64,000 nucleotides of DNA from Microbacterium sp. SORGH_AS_0969 (GTDB lineage Bacteria > Actinomycetota > Actinomycetes > Actinomycetales > Microbacteriaceae): NCBI RefSeq assembly GCF_030818255.1, contig NZ_JAUTAG010000001.1:62001-126000 (forward strand). Direction: 5' to 3'. This document shows positions 21,587 to 32,172 of this stretch, piece by piece. Numbering within the stretch: position 1 is the stretch's first letter; each line of letters starts with the position of its first letter. Both the position numbers and the translations under genes were made by a program. The notes below the pieces were generated by a model. That model ran no database searches and was not told the DNA's origin. It was given only the letters and a program-made list of their open reading frames with translations.

Positions 21587-22987
21587 ATGACGCGCCTGCA
21601 CGACCTGCCGCTCGTCGCGCAGGTGGCGGCGCTCCGCCACGGCACGCTCGAGCCACGAGACATCGCGGGGCATTATCTCGATCGCGCCCAGCGCTTCGCC
21701 GATCTCGGTGCCTTCGCAGAGGTGACCCCGGATGCCGCCCTCCGCCGGGCCGCGGACCTCGCTCGACCCGCGCGGGGTTCCCTGTGGGGCGTCCCCCTTG
21801 CCGACAAGGACCTCGTCGCCCGTGCGGGTGTCCCGACACGCTACGGCTCGCGCTCCCGCGCGCATCTCGTGCCCACGGCATCCGATCCTCTCGCCCTCGC
21901 TCTCGATGCCGCGGGTGCCGTGAACCTCGGCAAGACGAGCACCTCGGAGTTCGGTCTCACCGGATTCACCGAACCGCTCATCCACGCTCCCGCACGCGAT
22001 CCGTGGCGGCTCTCGGCCGGGGCCGGCGGCTCCAGCGGTGGTGCCGCCGTCGCCGTTGCGGCGGGCCTTCTGCCTGCGGCTGTGGGCTCGGACGGCGGCG
22101 GCTCCATCCGCATCCCCTCGGCCACGGTCGGCGTCGTCGGGCTGAAACCGTCGCGCGGCAGGCTGCCGATCGGTTCGGGATTCGACTCCCCCGACGGCCT
22201 GTCGGTCACCGGGCCGATCGCTCGGTCAGCCGAGGACGCCGGCCTCCTCCTCGACGCGCTCGTGGGGCTCGCTCCGTTCGCTTACGCCACGCAGGCCCCC
22301 GGTGCGGGCCCGTTCGTCGATGCGGCGCGGCGCTCACCCGGAACCCTCCGCATCGGCGTCACGACCGTTTCGCCGTGGGACGACGACGAGGACATCGTGC
22401 TCGATCCCGACGCACGCACGGCGTTCGAGACGGCCACCGCCTGGCTCGCGGATGCGGACCATGACGTGACGGATGCCGACTGGCATCCGTTCGGGTATGC
22501 CTCACTCTTCCACGTCCTCTGGCGCGCGAGCGCCGCCCGCATCCCGTTGAGCGACGACGACATGACCCTCGTCGAACCGCTGACCGCGTGGCTCGTGCAG
22601 GAGGGGCGACGACTGTCGGCGCTCGAACTGCTGGGCGGCCTGGCCTCGGCACGCGCTTTCGAACGTCGGACGATCGCAGACTTCTCGCCCTTCGACGCGG
22701 TGCTGACCCCCGCGCTGGCGCAGGGGCCGCAGCCCGTGGGGTCGTATGCGGGGCACAGTCCGGAGCGCACGTTCGCGATGCAGGTCGAGTACGCACCGTA
22801 CTCGAGTTTCGTCAACGTCGCGGGACTGCCCGCACTCACCCAGCCCGTCACGACCGATGCGACCGGCCACCCGGTCTCGGTGCAGCTCATCGGCCGCCCC
22901 GGCGGAGAGGCAACCCTGCTCTCACTGGCGGCGCAACTCGAGCACCGTCGCGGCCCGCTCCCCCACCCCCCGGTGTGGGACGCCTGA
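21587..22987 (+). CDS. Amidase signature family enzyme
   Basis: The 466-residue hydrolase has the Ser-cisSer-Lys triad: Lys74 in PLADKDL, cis-Ser149 in the GAGGSSGG loop and nucleophile Ser173 in GSDGGGSIRIPS. It hydrolyses an amide to acid and ammonia. It is shorter than GatA and there are no gatB or gatC neighbours, so it is more likely a catabolic amidase than part of the tRNA-dependent amidotransferase. Substrate cannot be read. It converges with prfA, with 41 bases between stops. Confidence 0.9.
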   Translation: MTRLHDLPLVAQVAALRHGTLEPRDIAGHYLDRAQRFADLGAFAEVTPDAALRRAADLARPARGSLWGVPLADKDLVARAGVPTRYGSRSRAHLVPTASDPLALALDAAGAVNLGKTSTSEFGLTGFTEPLIHAPARDPWRLSAGAGGSSGGAAVAVAAGLLPAAVGSDGGGSIRIPSATVGVVGLKPSRGRLPIGSGFDSPDGLSVTGPIARSAEDAGLLLDALVGLAPFAYATQAPGAGPFVDAARRSPGTLRIGVTTVSPWDDDEDIVLDPDARTAFETATAWLADADHDVTDADWHPFGYASLFHVLWRASAARIPLSDDDMTLVEPLTAWLVQEGRRLSALELLGGLASARAFERRTIADFSPFDAVLTPALAQGPQPVGSYAGHSPERTFAMQVEYAPYSSFVNVAGLPALTQPVTTDATGHPVSVQLIGRPGGEATLLSLAAQLEHRRGPLPHPPVWDA

Positions 22988-23028
22988 TCGTCGACGTCTC
23001 TCGCTGAGATCAGGGGTCCGCGAGAAGG

Positions 23029-24120
23029 TCAGTCGCCGGCGAGAGCGGCCAGACGCGCCTCTTCGTCGGCCGCGATGGCCGACTCGATGAGGGGGCCGAG
23101 GGCGCCGTCCATGACCTGATCGAGGTTGTAGGCCTTGTATCCGGTGCGGTGATCGGCGATGCGGTTCTCGGGGAAGTTGTACGTCCGGATGCGCTCCGAA
23201 CGATCCATGCCGCGGATCTGCGACCGACGCGCGTCCGCGGCCACGGCGTCGCGCTCCTCCTGCTGCTTGGCGAGCAGCCGGGCGCGCAGCACGCGCATGC
23301 CCGCCTCGCGGTTCTGCAGCTGCGACTTCTCGTTCTGCATCGACACGACGATCCCGGTCGGGACGTGGGTGATGCGCACGGCGGAGTCCGTCGTGTTGAC
23401 CGACTGGCCTCCGGGGCCGGACGAGCGGAACACGTCGATCTTGAGGTCGTTCGGGTCGATCGCGACCTCTTCGGGCTCGTCGACCTCGGGGAAGACGAGC
23501 ACGCCCGTCGTGGACGTGTGAATACGCCCCTGCGACTCGGTCGCGGGCACCCGCTGCACACGGTGCACGCCGCCCTCGTACTTCAGGTGGGCCCACACCC
23601 CCTGAGCGGGGTCGCTCGAGGAGCCCTTGATCGCGACCTGGACGTCTTTGTAGCCGCCGAGGTCGGACTCCGTGCGCTCGAGGAGCTCGGTCTTCCAGCC
23701 CATCGAGGCGGCGTACTGCAGGTACATGCGCAGCAGATCGGCCGCGAACAGCGCGCTCTCGGCCCCGCCCTCGCCGCCCTTGATCTCCATGATCACGTCG
23801 CGCGCGTCATCGGGGTCGCGCGGAATGAGCAGGCGCCGCAGACGCTCCTGCGTCTCGGCGACCCGCTCCTCCAGCGTCGGGACCTCAGCCGCGAACGCCT
23901 CGTCTTCTCGCGCGAGTTCGCGTGCCGCTTCGAGGTCATCGGATGCCGAGACCCAGGCCTCGTGAGCCGTGACGATCCGCGACAGCTCCGCGTATCGCCG
24001 ATTGACGCGCTTGGCGCGCGCCGCGTCGGCGTGCACGGCCGGGTCGGAGAGCTCCTCCTGGACGGCCTTGTGCTCCTCGATCAGTCCACGGACCGACTCG
24101 AACATCGCGGGCACCGACAT
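23029..24120 (-). CDS. prfA: Peptide chain release factor 1
   Basis: The 363-residue class I release factor recognises UAA and UAG. The codon-recognition tripeptide is in [14 protein letters not shown] (PAT at 192-194) and the catalytic GGQ lies at 237-239 in [10 protein letters not shown], the glutamine that PrmC methylates. It lies 17 bases after rho. In mycobacteria rpmE lies between rho and prfA; it is absent here. The expected next gene, prmC, is about 5.6 kb further on. Confidence 0.97.
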   Translation of the reverse strand: MSVPAMFESVRGLIEEHKAVQEELSDPAVHADAARAKRVNRRYAELSRIVTAHEAWVSASDDLEAARELAREDEAFAAEVPTLEERVAETQERLRRLLIPRDPDDARDVIMEIKGGEGGAESALFAADLLRMYLQYAASMGWKTELLERTESDLGGYKDVQVAIKGSSSDPAQGVWAHLKYEGGVHRVQRVPATESQGRIHTSTTGVLVFPEVDEPEEVAIDPNDLKIDVFRSSGPGGQSVNTTDSAVRITHVPTGIVVSMQNEKSQLQNREAGMRVLRARLLAKQQEERDAVAADARRSQIRGMDRSERIRTYNFPENRIADHRTGYKAYNLDQVMDGALGPLIESAIAADEEARLAALAGD

Positions 24121-24137
24121 CGCGTCTGCCGCCCGGA

Positions 24138-26351
24138 TCAGCGGATACTGTTGTCGTCACCGCCGCGCGAGGGCGCCGGGATGGACTTCTGCATCTGCAC
24201 GAGGAACTCGACGTTCGACTGCGTCTCCTTGAGCTTGCCGAGCACGACCTCGAGGGCCTGCTGGGGCTCGAGACCGGCCAGGGCACGGCGGAGCTTCCAC
24301 GTGATCTTCACCTCGTCGGGCGAGAGCAGCATCTCTTCACGGCGGGTGCTCGACGCGTTCACGTCGACGGCCGGGAAGATGCGCTTGTCGGCGAGCTGGC
24401 GGCTCAGGCGCAGCTCGCTGTTGCCCGTGCCCTTGAACTCCTCGAAGATCACGTCATCCATCTTCGAGCCGGTCTCCACCAGTGCGGTGGCGAGGATCGT
24501 GAGCGATCCGCCGTTCTCGATGTTGCGCGCGGCGCCGAAGAAGCGCTTGGGCGGGTACAGCGCCGACGCATCGACGCCACCGGTGAGCACGCGACCCGAG
24601 GTGGGCGCCGACAGGTTGTAGGCGCGGCCCAGGCGGGTGATCGAGTCGAGGAGCACGACCACGTCGCGGCCGAGCTCGACCAGGCGCTTGGCACGCTCGA
24701 TGGCCAGTTCGGCAACCGTGGTGTGGTCTTCGGCAGGACGGTCGAAGGTCGAGGCGATGACCTCGCCCTTGACGGTGCGCTGCATGTCGGTGACCTCTTC
24801 GGGGCGCTCGTCGACGAGCACGACCATGAGGTGGACCTCGGGGTTGTTGTGCGCGATGGCGTTGGCGATCTGCTGCAGCACGATCGTCTTGCCCGCCTTG
24901 GGGGGCGCGACGATGAGGCCGCGCTGGCCCTTGCCGACGGGCGCCACGAGGTCGATGATGCGCTGGGTCAGCTTCTCGGGTGCCGTCTCGAGACGCAGGC
25001 GCTCCTGCGGGTAGAGGGGCGTGAGCTTGCCGAAGTCGACGCGCGCGGCGGCGTCGTCGACCGACAGACCGTTGATCGAGTCGACCTTGACCAGCGCGTT
25101 GTACTTCTGGCGGCTGGACTGCTCGTTCTCACGCGGCTGCTTGATCGAGCCCACCACGGCGTCGCCCTTGCGCAGGTTGTACTTCTTCACCTGGCCCAGC
25201 GAGACGTAGACGTCGCTCGGCCCGGGCAGGTAGCCGGTGGTGCGCACGAAGGCGTAGTTGTCGAGCACGTCGAGGATGCCGGCGATCGGCACGAGGACGT
25301 CGTCCTCGCCGATCTCGGAATCGAACTCGTCGCCCGTCGCGTTCTGGCCGCGGCGCTTGTTGCGCTGACGGCTGCGGTTGCTGGTGCCGCCCTGCTGCTG
25401 CTGAGCCTGCTGACCGTTCTGGGCGCCGCCGTCGCGCTGGCCGCCCTGCGGAGCTGTCTCGGACTCGTCGCCCGCGGCGGGCTGCGCCTCGGCGGTCTCG
25501 GTGGTCTCTGCGCGGTTGCGGTTCCGGTTGCGGGAGCGGTTCCGACCGCGACCCCGCGCGGGGGTCTGGTCGGCGGCGTCGTCCGAAGAAGCGGTGTCGG
25601 CAGCCTCGCTCGAAGAGGGGTGGCCCTCAACCGGCGCGTCGGTCGCGCCGGCCTCGTCGACCGTCGGGGTCTGCTCGGCGGCGTCGTCGGCGACATCGGC
25701 AGCGGTGGTCACGGGGGTTGCCGCGTCGACCTCCGCCTCGGGGGCGACGTCGGCGGCGGGCGCCTCTGCGGCGACCGTGTCAGTCGCAGCCGTGTCAGCC
25801 GCGGCGGCCTCCGCAGCGGCGGTTTCGGCCGCGGCAGCTTCTGCGGCGGCGGCCTCGGCGGCCGCCTTCTCCTTCGCGGAGGCGGTCGTCGCGCGACGCG
25901 GCGCCCGCTTGCGCGGAGCCTTTGCCGGCTTCTCCACCGGAGCGGGCTCTTCGGCAGGGGCCTCCGCGGCCGCAGCCGCCGGCTCCTCGGCCGCGGCGGC
26001 GGGCTCGGCAGCAGCGGGCTCGGCAGCGGCGGGCTCGGCAGCGGGCTCAGCGACGGCCTCGGCCGGAGCGTCCGCGGTGGGCGCCTCGGCGGCGAGCGCG
26101 TCATCGGTGAACAGCGCCTCGGGCTCCGCGGCATCGGCGGGCGCCGCGTCGGCGGCGGCCTCGTCGATGGTCGCGTCGTCAGCAGCGACCTCGGCGGCCG
26201 AGGCGTCTGCGCCCTCGGCATCCGGGGTCTCGGCAGCCGTGTCGGCCTGGTCGTTGTCGGTGCCCTGCGCCTCGGCCGAAGGCTGTTCCTCGGCGGGGAT
26301 CTCAGCGCCCTCGGGCGCGTCGACGGGCTGGGTCTCGGAGATGGACTCCAC
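24138..26351 (-). CDS. rho: Transcription termination factor Rho with a 350-residue disordered N-terminus
   Basis: This hexameric RNA helicase ends transcription by RecA-type ATP hydrolysis. Of 737 residues, only those from about 350 form the known core: the RNA-binding cold-shock-like domain ([20 protein letters not shown]), Walker A APPKAGKT at 482-489, Walker [11 protein letters not shown] and the C-terminal R-loop region. The first 350 residues are low-complexity: Ala/Glu/Asp-rich repeats to about 265, basic patches at 146-153, 266-280 ([15 protein letters not shown]) and 325-335, and a Gln/Gly stretch near 305-322. The usual N-terminal three-helix Rho_N domain is not recognisable. Arg-rich inserts are known in Micrococcus and Streptomyces Rho. 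Confidence 0.96.
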   Translation of the reverse strand: MESISETQPVDAPEGAEIPAEEQPSAEAQGTDNDQADTAAETPDAEGADASAAEVAADDATIDEAAADAAPADAAEPEALFTDDALAAEAPTADAPAEAVAEPAAEPAAAEPAAAEPAAAAEEPAAAAAEAPAEEPAPVEKPAKAPRKRAPRRATTASAKEKAAAEAAAAEAAAAETAAAEAAAADTAATDTVAAEAPAADVAPEAEVDAATPVTTAADVADDAAEQTPTVDEAGATDAPVEGHPSSSEAADTASSDDAADQTPARGRGRNRSRNRNRNRAETTETAEAQPAAGDESETAPQGGQRDGGAQNGQQAQQQQGGTSNRSRQRNKRRGQNATGDEFDSEIGEDDVLVPIAGILDVLDNYAFVRTTGYLPGPSDVYVSLGQVKKYNLRKGDAVVGSIKQPRENEQSSRQKYNALVKVDSINGLSVDDAAARVDFGKLTPLYPQERLRLETAPEKLTQRIIDLVAPVGKGQRGLIVAPPKAGKTIVLQQIANAIAHNNPEVHLMVVLVDERPEEVTDMQRTVKGEVIASTFDRPAEDHTTVAELAIERAKRLVELGRDVVVLLDSITRLGRAYNLSAPTSGRVLTGGVDASALYPPKRFFGAARNIENGGSLTILATALVETGSKMDDVIFEEFKGTGNSELRLSRQLADKRIFPAVDVNASSTRREEMLLSPDEVKITWKLRRALAGLEPQQALEVVLGKLKETQSNVEFLVQMQKSIPAPSRGGDDNSIR

Positions 26352-26504
26352 GAGTGCTCCTCAGAAAATGAAACGTGATCAGATCGCGCTTCGCCATGCA
26401 GAACGCAGACGAAGAGACACCAGCGGTTCGGGAGATTGCAGCCGAGACCGGGTTCGCGATGTGTTGCGGATTTCGCAGGTGGTGCAGAGGCTCAGATTCG
26501 CGAC

Positions 26505-27437
26505 TTACGCGGAACCCTCTGCGATTTTCACTGTACCACCCTTGACGTCGACGGCGAGCATGAGCGCCTGCCACGGGGTGTCGACCACCGATGCCATAAG
26601 ATCCGCCGCGGCGAGTCGCTGCCCCGGTCCATCGGCGAGAACCAGCACGCTCGGTCCCGCGCCCGACACGACGGCTGCATACCCCTCGGCGCGGAGGGCG
26701 CGAACGAGCCGGTCGGTCTCGGGCATCGCCTGGGCGCGATAGTTCTGGTGCAGCTTGTCTTCGGTCGCGGCCATGAGCAGCTCGGGACTCTGCGTCATCG
26801 CGGCGATCAACAGGGCCGAACGCGACACGTTGAACACGGCGTCCTCGCGCGGCACCTGCAGCGGCTGCAGGCTTCGTGCGACGGCGGTCGACATCGTGAA
26901 GCTCGGCACGAAGACCAGCGGCGACACACCGCGGTGCACGATGAGCTGCTTGTGCTGGGGGCCCTCGGCATCCATCCACGCGATCGTCAGACCGCCGAAC
27001 AGGCCCGGCGCGACGTTGTCGGGGTGACCCTCCATCTCGGTCGCGAGGCGCAGAAGGTCGACGTCGCTGAAGGTCACCTCGCCCTCGAGCAGGCCCTTGG
27101 CGGCGAGGATGCCGGCCACCACCGCGGCTCCGGACGAGCCCATGCCGCGGCCGTGCGGGATGACATTGTGCGCGGTCAGCCGCAACCCGGGAAGGGCGCG
27201 TCCGACCGACGCGTACGTGTGCGCCATCGCGCGGACGACGAGGTGCGACGCATCGCGGGGGACGTCGGCCGTGCCCTCGCCCTCGACGTCGATCTCGAGG
27301 AGGCCGTCGTCGAGCTGCTCGACGACGAGTTCGTCGTAGACGCTCAGGGCGAGACCGAGGGTGTCGAAGCCGGGCCCGAGGTTCGCGCTCGTCGCGGGAA
27401 CACGGACCGCGACCCGACGGCCGGGGCCTGTGGTCAC
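26505..27437 (-). CDS. thrB: Homoserine kinase
   Basis: The 310-residue GHMP kinase phosphorylates L-homoserine on the way to threonine. The N-terminal [18 protein letters not shown] and the ATP-binding [13 protein letters not shown] are typical, and [12 protein letters not shown] near the C-terminus is the third GHMP motif. Start: GTG at 27435-27437 overlapping the thrC stop (GTGA), so translation is coupled. It is the last threonine gene before a 153-base gap and rho. Confidence 0.96.
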   Translation of the reverse strand: MTTGPGRRVAVRVPATSANLGPGFDTLGLALSVYDELVVEQLDDGLLEIDVEGEGTADVPRDASHLVVRAMAHTYASVGRALPGLRLTAHNVIPHGRGMGSSGAAVVAGILAAKGLLEGEVTFSDVDLLRLATEMEGHPDNVAPGLFGGLTIAWMDAEGPQHKQLIVHRGVSPLVFVPSFTMSTAVARSLQPLQVPREDAVFNVSRSALLIAAMTQSPELLMAATEDKLHQNYRAQAMPETDRLVRALRAEGYAAVVSGAGPSVLVLADGPGQRLAAADLMASVVDTPWQALMLAVDVKGGTVKIAEGSA

Positions 27438-28516
27438 GCGGTCACCGGCTGCAGGTCGAGCACGGAGGCGACCTCCGAGGTGGCCGCGTCGACGACGGTG
27501 GGCTGCACGTCGGTGCCGTCGGCCTTGCGCAGGGCCCACTGCGGGTCCTTGAGGCCGTGGCCGGTGACGGTGAGCACGACCTTGGCGCCGGCGGGGACGA
27601 TCCCCGCCTCGGCGCGGTCGAGGAGCCCCGCGACGCTGATCGCCGAGGCGGGCTCGACGAAGATGCCGACCTCGCCGGCGAGGATCTTCTGCGCCTCGAG
27701 GATGCCGGCGTCGTCGATCGCGCCGAACCAGCCGTCGGTCGCGTCGCGCGCCTCGAGGGCGAGGTCCCACGACGCGGGGTTGCCGATGCGGATGGCGCTG
27801 GCGATCGTCTCGGGCTGCTTGACGACCTCGCCGCGCACGAGCGGGGCGGAACCCGCGGCCTGGAGGCCGAACATGCGGGGAACGCGCGTCGCGACGCCGC
27901 GAGCGGCCTCTTCGCGGTAGCCGCGCGAGTACGCGGTGTAGTTGCCCGCGTTGCCGACCGGGATGAAGTGGAAGTCGGGAGCGTCGCCCAGGACCTCGAC
28001 GACCTCGTACGCCGCGGTCTTCTGCCCCTCGATGCGGTCGGGGTTCACCGAGTTGACCAGGTGCACCGGGTAGTGATCGGCGAGCTCGCGCGCGATCTCG
28101 AGGCAGTCGTCGAAGTTGCCGCGGATCTGGATGAGGCGGCCGTTGTGCGCGACGGCCTGGCTGAGCTTGCCCATGGCGATCTTGCCCTCGGGGACGAGCA
28201 CCGCGGCCGTGATCCCGGCGTGCGCGGCGTAGGCCGCGGCCGAAGCCGAGGTGTTGCCCGTCGAGGCGCAGATGACGGCCTTGGCGCCGTGCTCGACGGC
28301 GCGCGAGAGCGCGACGGTCATGCCGCGGTCCTTGAACGAACCGGTGGGGTTCATGCCCTCGTACTTGACCCACACGTCGGCACCGGTGCGGCGCGAGAGA
28401 GCGGGGGCGGGCAGCAGCGGCGTACCGCCCTCGCCGAGGGTGACGACGGTGGAGGCGTCGGTGACGCCCAGCCGGTCGGCGTATTCGCGGAGGACTCCGC
28501 GCCAGAGGTGTGCCAT
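27434..28516 (-). CDS. thrC: Threonine synthase
   Basis: The 360-residue PLP enzyme converts O-phosphohomoserine to threonine. The PLP lysine lies in [11 protein letters not shown], the phosphate-binding loop is [10 protein letters not shown], and [15 protein letters not shown] binds the substrate. It is of the short actinobacterial class, without the extra N-terminal domain of the E. coli enzyme. It starts two bases after the hom stop and overlaps thrB by four bases. Confidence 0.97.
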   Translation of the reverse strand: MAHLWRGVLREYADRLGVTDASTVVTLGEGGTPLLPAPALSRRTGADVWVKYEGMNPTGSFKDRGMTVALSRAVEHGAKAVICASTGNTSASAAAYAAHAGITAAVLVPEGKIAMGKLSQAVAHNGRLIQIRGNFDDCLEIARELADHYPVHLVNSVNPDRIEGQKTAAYEVVEVLGDAPDFHFIPVGNAGNYTAYSRGYREEAARGVATRVPRMFGLQAAGSAPLVRGEVVKQPETIASAIRIGNPASWDLALEARDATDGWFGAIDDAGILEAQKILAGEVGIFVEPASAISVAGLLDRAEAGIVPAGAKVVLTVTGHGLKDPQWALRKADGTDVQPTVVDAATSEVASVLDLQPVTA

Positions 28517-28518
28517 GT

Positions 28519-29841
28519 TCAGTTCCCTTCCACGCGCAGCACGGAGACCACGCGCTCGACGACGCCGCTCGCGGCGAGACGCTCGACGGTCTCGCTCAGG
28601 TCCTGCTCGCGGGCTTTGTGTGTTCCGATGACCAGGCGAGCGGAGCCGCCGGTGTGAGTGTTCTCGTCCGCCTCGATGACGGTCTGCTCGACGGTCGCGA
28701 TCGACACGCGCCCCTCGCTCAGGATGCCGGCGACCGTGGCCAGCACGCCCGGTTTGTCGTCGACCTCGAGGGTGATCTGGTAGCGCGTGATGACGTGCCC
28801 GATCGGCACGGCGGGGAGGTTGGCGCGGGTCGATTCGCCGACCCCCACTCCCCCGGCGATGTGTCGGCGCGCGGCCGACACGACATCGCCGAGCACGGCC
28901 GAGGCGGTCTGCACTCCGCCGGCACCGGCGCCGTAGAACATGAGGTCACCCGCCGCCTCTGCCTGCACGAACACGGCGTTGTTCGCGCCGTGGACGCTCG
29001 CGAGGGGGTGCGACCGGTCGACGAGAGCCGGGTAGACGCGGACCGAGATCGACTCCGCGCCGTCGGCGGCCGTCAGGCGCTCGCACACCGCGAGCAGCTT
29101 GATGACGTAACCGGCGTGGCGTGCGGACTCGATCATCGCGGCGTCGACCGAGGTGATGCCCTCGCGGTGCACGGCATCCAGGGGAACCGTCGTGTGGAAC
29201 GCGAGACTGGCGAGGATCGCGGCCTTCTGCGCGGCGTCGTATCCCTCCACATCGGCCGTCGGGTCGGCCTCGGCGTAGCCGAGCGCCTGCGCCTGCGCGA
29301 GGACGTCGGCGAAGTCGGCGCCCTCGGTGTCCATGCGGTCGAGGATGTAGTTCGTCGTGCCGTTGACGATGCCCATGATGCGCACGACGCGGTCGCCGGC
29401 GAGCGAATCGCGCAGGGGTCGGATGATCGGGATCGCGCCGGCCGCGGCGGCCTCGTAATAGACCTCCGCACCGACCTGGTCGGCGGCTTCGAACACCTCG
29501 GAGCCGTGGGTGGCAAGGAGCGCCTTGTTGGCCGTGACGACGTCAGCGCCCGAGGCGATCGCGTGCAGGACCTGCGTGCGGGCGGGCTCGATGCCGCCCA
29601 TCAGCTCGATCACGATGTCGCTGCCGACGATGAGGGTCTCGGCATCCGTCGTGAAGAGCTCGCGCGGCAGGTCGGCGTCGCGCTTGGAATCGAGGTTGCG
29701 CACGGCGATGCCGGCGAGCTCGAGCTTCGCGCCCGCGCGGTCGGCGAGCTCGTCGCCGTGCTTGAGAAGCAGGTCGGCGACCTGCGAGCCGACGGCGCCG
29801 GCGCCGAGGAGCGCCACGCGAAGCGTGCGGTAGTCGGTCAT
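28519..29841 (-). CDS. hom: Homoserine dehydrogenase
   Basis: The 440-residue NAD(P)-dependent enzyme reduces aspartate semialdehyde to homoserine, the branch point to threonine and methionine. The N-terminal Rossmann fold begins [17 protein letters not shown]; the catalytic region includes [19 protein letters not shown] and [13 protein letters not shown]-terminal ACT domain (about 350-440, [19 protein letters not shown]) indicates allosteric feedback, expected to be by threonine. Its start overlaps the lysA stop (ATGA). Confidence 0.97.
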   Translation of the reverse strand: MTDYRTLRVALLGAGAVGSQVADLLLKHGDELADRAGAKLELAGIAVRNLDSKRDADLPRELFTTDAETLIVGSDIVIELMGGIEPARTQVLHAIASGADVVTANKALLATHGSEVFEAADQVGAEVYYEAAAAGAIPIIRPLRDSLAGDRVVRIMGIVNGTTNYILDRMDTEGADFADVLAQAQALGYAEADPTADVEGYDAAQKAAILASLAFHTTVPLDAVHREGITSVDAAMIESARHAGYVIKLLAVCERLTAADGAESISVRVYPALVDRSHPLASVHGANNAVFVQAEAAGDLMFYGAGAGGVQTASAVLGDVVSAARRHIAGGVGVGESTRANLPAVPIGHVITRYQITLEVDDKPGVLATVAGILSEGRVSIATVEQTVIEADENTHTGGSARLVIGTHKAREQDLSETVERLAASGVVERVVSVLRVEGN

Positions 29842-31268
29842 TCGGTGTCTCCGTGGGGTGTTGCGGTGGGGGCGGATGCCGGGATGCCGGCGTCGCGTGA
29901 GAGCAGATCGTCGATGGTCTCGCCGCGGACGATGACGCGGGCCTGACCGTCACGGACGGCGACGACCGGCGGACGGGGGGTGTAGTTGTAGTTGCTCGCG
30001 AGCGAGAAGCAGTACGCACCGGTGGCGGGCACCGCGAGCAGATCGCCCGGGGTCACATCGCGTGGGAGGTACTCGGCATCCACGACGATGTCGCCCGACT
30101 CGCAGTGCCGGCCGACCACGCGCGACAGTGCGGGGGTCTCGGAGCTCGTGCGCGAGACGATCCGCGCCGAGAAGTCGGCGCCGTAGAGGGCCGGGCGGGC
30201 GTTGTCGCTCATCCCGCCGTCGACGCTGACGTAGGTGCGCTCGAGGTTCTCGGCGGCCGTGACGGTCTTGACGGTCCCGACCTCGTACAGGGTGACACCG
30301 GCCTGGCCGACGATGACACGGCCGGGCTCGGTGGCGACGTCGGGCATCGGTATGCCGCGTACCGCGCACTCGTCGGCGATGGCATCCAGGATGCCGTCGG
30401 CGATCTCTTCGATGGGCTTCGGGTCGTCGACCGAGGTGTACGAGATGCCGAAGCCTCCGCCGACGTTGAGCACGGGGATCTCTCCCCCGGCGAGCAGATC
30501 GGCGTGCAGGTCGACCAGGCGCGCCGCCGACTCGCGGAAGCCCGCGGAGTCGAAGATCTGCGAGCCGATGTGCGCGTGCAGACCGATGAAGCGCAGGCTC
30601 GGCAGCTCCCGGATACGAGCGACCGCCTCAGCAGCGCCCTCGAGCGAGAAGCCGAACTTCTGGTCTTCGTGCGCGGTCGCGAGGAACGCGTGGGTCTCGG
30701 CGTGGACGCCGGTGCGCACGCGGACGAGCACCGACTGGACGGCGCCGCGACGATCCGCGATCGCGGCGAGACGCTCGATCTCGATCGGGCTGTCGACGAC
30801 GACGGAGCCGATGCCGACCTCGACGGCACGCTCCAGCTCGGCGACGCTCTTGTTGTTGCCGTGGAAGCCGAGGCGCGCGGGGTCCGCACCGCCCGCGAGG
30901 GCGACCTCGAGCTCGCCGCGGGTGCACACGTCGACGGCGAGGCCCTCGTCGACGACCCACCGGACGACTTCGGTCGAGAGGAAGGCCTTGCCCGCGTAGT
31001 ACACGCGGGAGCGGATGCCATGACGAGCCGCCGCGGATTCGAACGCGGCGCGGGCGCGGCGGGCGTGCGCGCGCACCTCGTCTTCGTCGAGGACGTAGAG
31101 CGGGGTGCCGAAACGATCACGGAGGTCGAACACCGAGACGCCGCCGACCTCGACGGAACCATCGTCGCGGCGACGGGCGGACGCGGGCCAGACGGGAGCG
31201 ATGAGCTCGTTCGCATCGGCCGGGGCGGTGAGCCACTCGGGCACGAGCGCGGAGTGCGAGGCGGACAC
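29838..31268 (-). CDS. lysA: Diaminopimelate decarboxylase
   Basis: The 476-residue PLP enzyme makes L-lysine from meso-diaminopimelate. The PLP lysine lies in RVYYAGKAFLS, GLHAHIGSQ and the glycine loop NVGGGFG bind the phosphate, and the catalytic cysteine is in GRHCESGDI. Start: GTG at 31266-31268. A TAGACT -10-like box stands about 90 bases upstream inside the small palindrome CCCTAG-cagt-CTAGGG. It leads the lysA-hom-thrC-thrB unit. Confidence 0.97.
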   Translation of the reverse strand: MSASHSALVPEWLTAPADANELIAPVWPASARRRDDGSVEVGGVSVFDLRDRFGTPLYVLDEDEVRAHARRARAAFESAAARHGIRSRVYYAGKAFLSTEVVRWVVDEGLAVDVCTRGELEVALAGGADPARLGFHGNNKSVAELERAVEVGIGSVVVDSPIEIERLAAIADRRGAVQSVLVRVRTGVHAETHAFLATAHEDQKFGFSLEGAAEAVARIRELPSLRFIGLHAHIGSQIFDSAGFRESAARLVDLHADLLAGGEIPVLNVGGGFGISYTSVDDPKPIEEIADGILDAIADECAVRGIPMPDVATEPGRVIVGQAGVTLYEVGTVKTVTAAENLERTYVSVDGGMSDNARPALYGADFSARIVSRTSSETPALSRVVGRHCESGDIVVDAEYLPRDVTPGDLLAVPATGAYCFSLASNYNYTPRPPVVAVRDGQARVIVRGETIDDLLSRDAGIPASAPTATPHGDTE

Positions 31269-31357
31269 AGAGGGACCAATCGGGTTTTGCGGCGACGCGA
31301 CGGCCGCGGATCACGGCTGCCGCCCCCGCGGAGAGTCACGCGGCGGGCAGCCCTAGC

Positions 31358-31363
31358 AGTCTA
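31358..31363 (-). promoter_or_regulatory. Candidate -10 box upstream of lysA
   Basis: TAGACT on the minus strand lies in the centre of the inverted repeat CCCTAGCAGTCTAGGG (31351-31366). It would give a leader of roughly 80 bases before the lysA GTG. The palindrome could be an operator. No lysine riboswitch fits in this length. Confidence 0.3.
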
Positions 31364-31395
31364 GGGCACGGCGTATGCCGCTCCCTTCCCGCGCC

Positions 31396-32169
31396 CTATC
31401 CGCAGGAGCCGTCTCGCTGGAGTGCCGGATCGTTCAGCACCCCACCGTCGATGTCGAACGACGCGACGAGGTTCTGACCCTGGACGGTCGCCGAGTTCAG
31501 GGTGAGCGCCGCGGGGAGGCGGTCAGCGAAGCAGAGGCTCTGCGAGCGAAGCACGACATCGGCCACTCCCCCGAACTGCGCCCGGAGGGTGTCGGCGTCG
31601 ATACTGTTCCCGCCGAGCTGGAAACCCGTCGGGGTGAGCGTGAGGTCGCCGTTCGACGCACCCGGCGTCACGGACACCCCGACCGGGATGCCCACGCCGA
31701 ACACCGACAGCTCGTTCGTGAATGTCAGATCGGGGGCGGCCATGGCGACGGTCCCGGAGGGGAAGTCGGGGATCTGCGCGAGCAGCGTGCGCAGCTGCTG
31801 CTCGTCGAGGCGGATCGACGCGGTCCCCCCGTCGGCGGCGCCGCCGCCCGACACCGGGACTCCCTTCATCTCGGCGCGCACGTCACCGGTGATGGGGCCC
31901 AGGGTCACATCGTCCGAGGTGATCGTCACATCGTCGAGGCGGCCGGCGAGAAGCTGCGGCAGGATGACCCCACTCAGCTCCACGTCGACGTCCTGGTCGT
32001 CGGGGAGACCGATCTTCTCCACGACGAGCGAACGGACGGTGTTCGAGACGACGGACCGGGCGATGAACTCGGCCGCCACCACGGCACCCGCCACCACGAC
32101 GACGACCACGATGAGAATCGCGATCCACCGGCCGTTCTTGCGCGGCGTGGGAGCCGTGGCATCCGTCAT
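31396..32169 (-). CDS. DUF2993 (LmeA-like) membrane-anchored protein
   Basis: The 257-residue protein has one N-terminal membrane helix (WIAILIVVVVVVAGAVVAA, about 14-32) followed by a secreted domain with the DUF2993 pattern: SVVSNTVRSLVVEKIGL, then repeated beta strands. Mycobacterial LmeA of this family binds phospholipids and affects lipomannan maturation; a role in envelope lipid handling is inferred. It lies three bases after argS, so it is probably cotranscribed with it. Two cysteines near the C-terminus (SLCF and GSCG) could form a disulfide. Confidence 0.8.
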   Translation of the reverse strand: MTDATAPTPRKNGRWIAILIVVVVVVAGAVVAAEFIARSVVSNTVRSLVVEKIGLPDDQDVDVELSGVILPQLLAGRLDDVTITSDDVTLGPITGDVRAEMKGVPVSGGGAADGGTASIRLDEQQLRTLLAQIPDFPSGTVAMAAPDLTFTNELSVFGVGIPVGVSVTPGASNGDLTLTPTGFQLGGNSIDADTLRAQFGGVADVVLRSQSLCFADRLPAALTLNSATVQGQNLVASFDIDGGVLNDPALQRDGSCG

Positions 32170-32172
32170 CCG

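Noticed and set aside
24723-26378. Long plus-strand frames opposite rho
   Set aside because: Antisense to the repetitive rho N-terminus; the Gly/Arg or Ser/Ala strings mirror the alanine-rich coding strand.
23029-26504. rpmE (L31) between rho and prfA as in mycobacteria
   Set aside because: Only 17 bases separate the two genes, so rpmE must be elsewhere or absent from this locus.
31269-31395. Lysine riboswitch ahead of lysA
   Set aside because: The 127-base gap is too short and shows none of the conserved core of that class; only a small palindrome with TAGACT is present.
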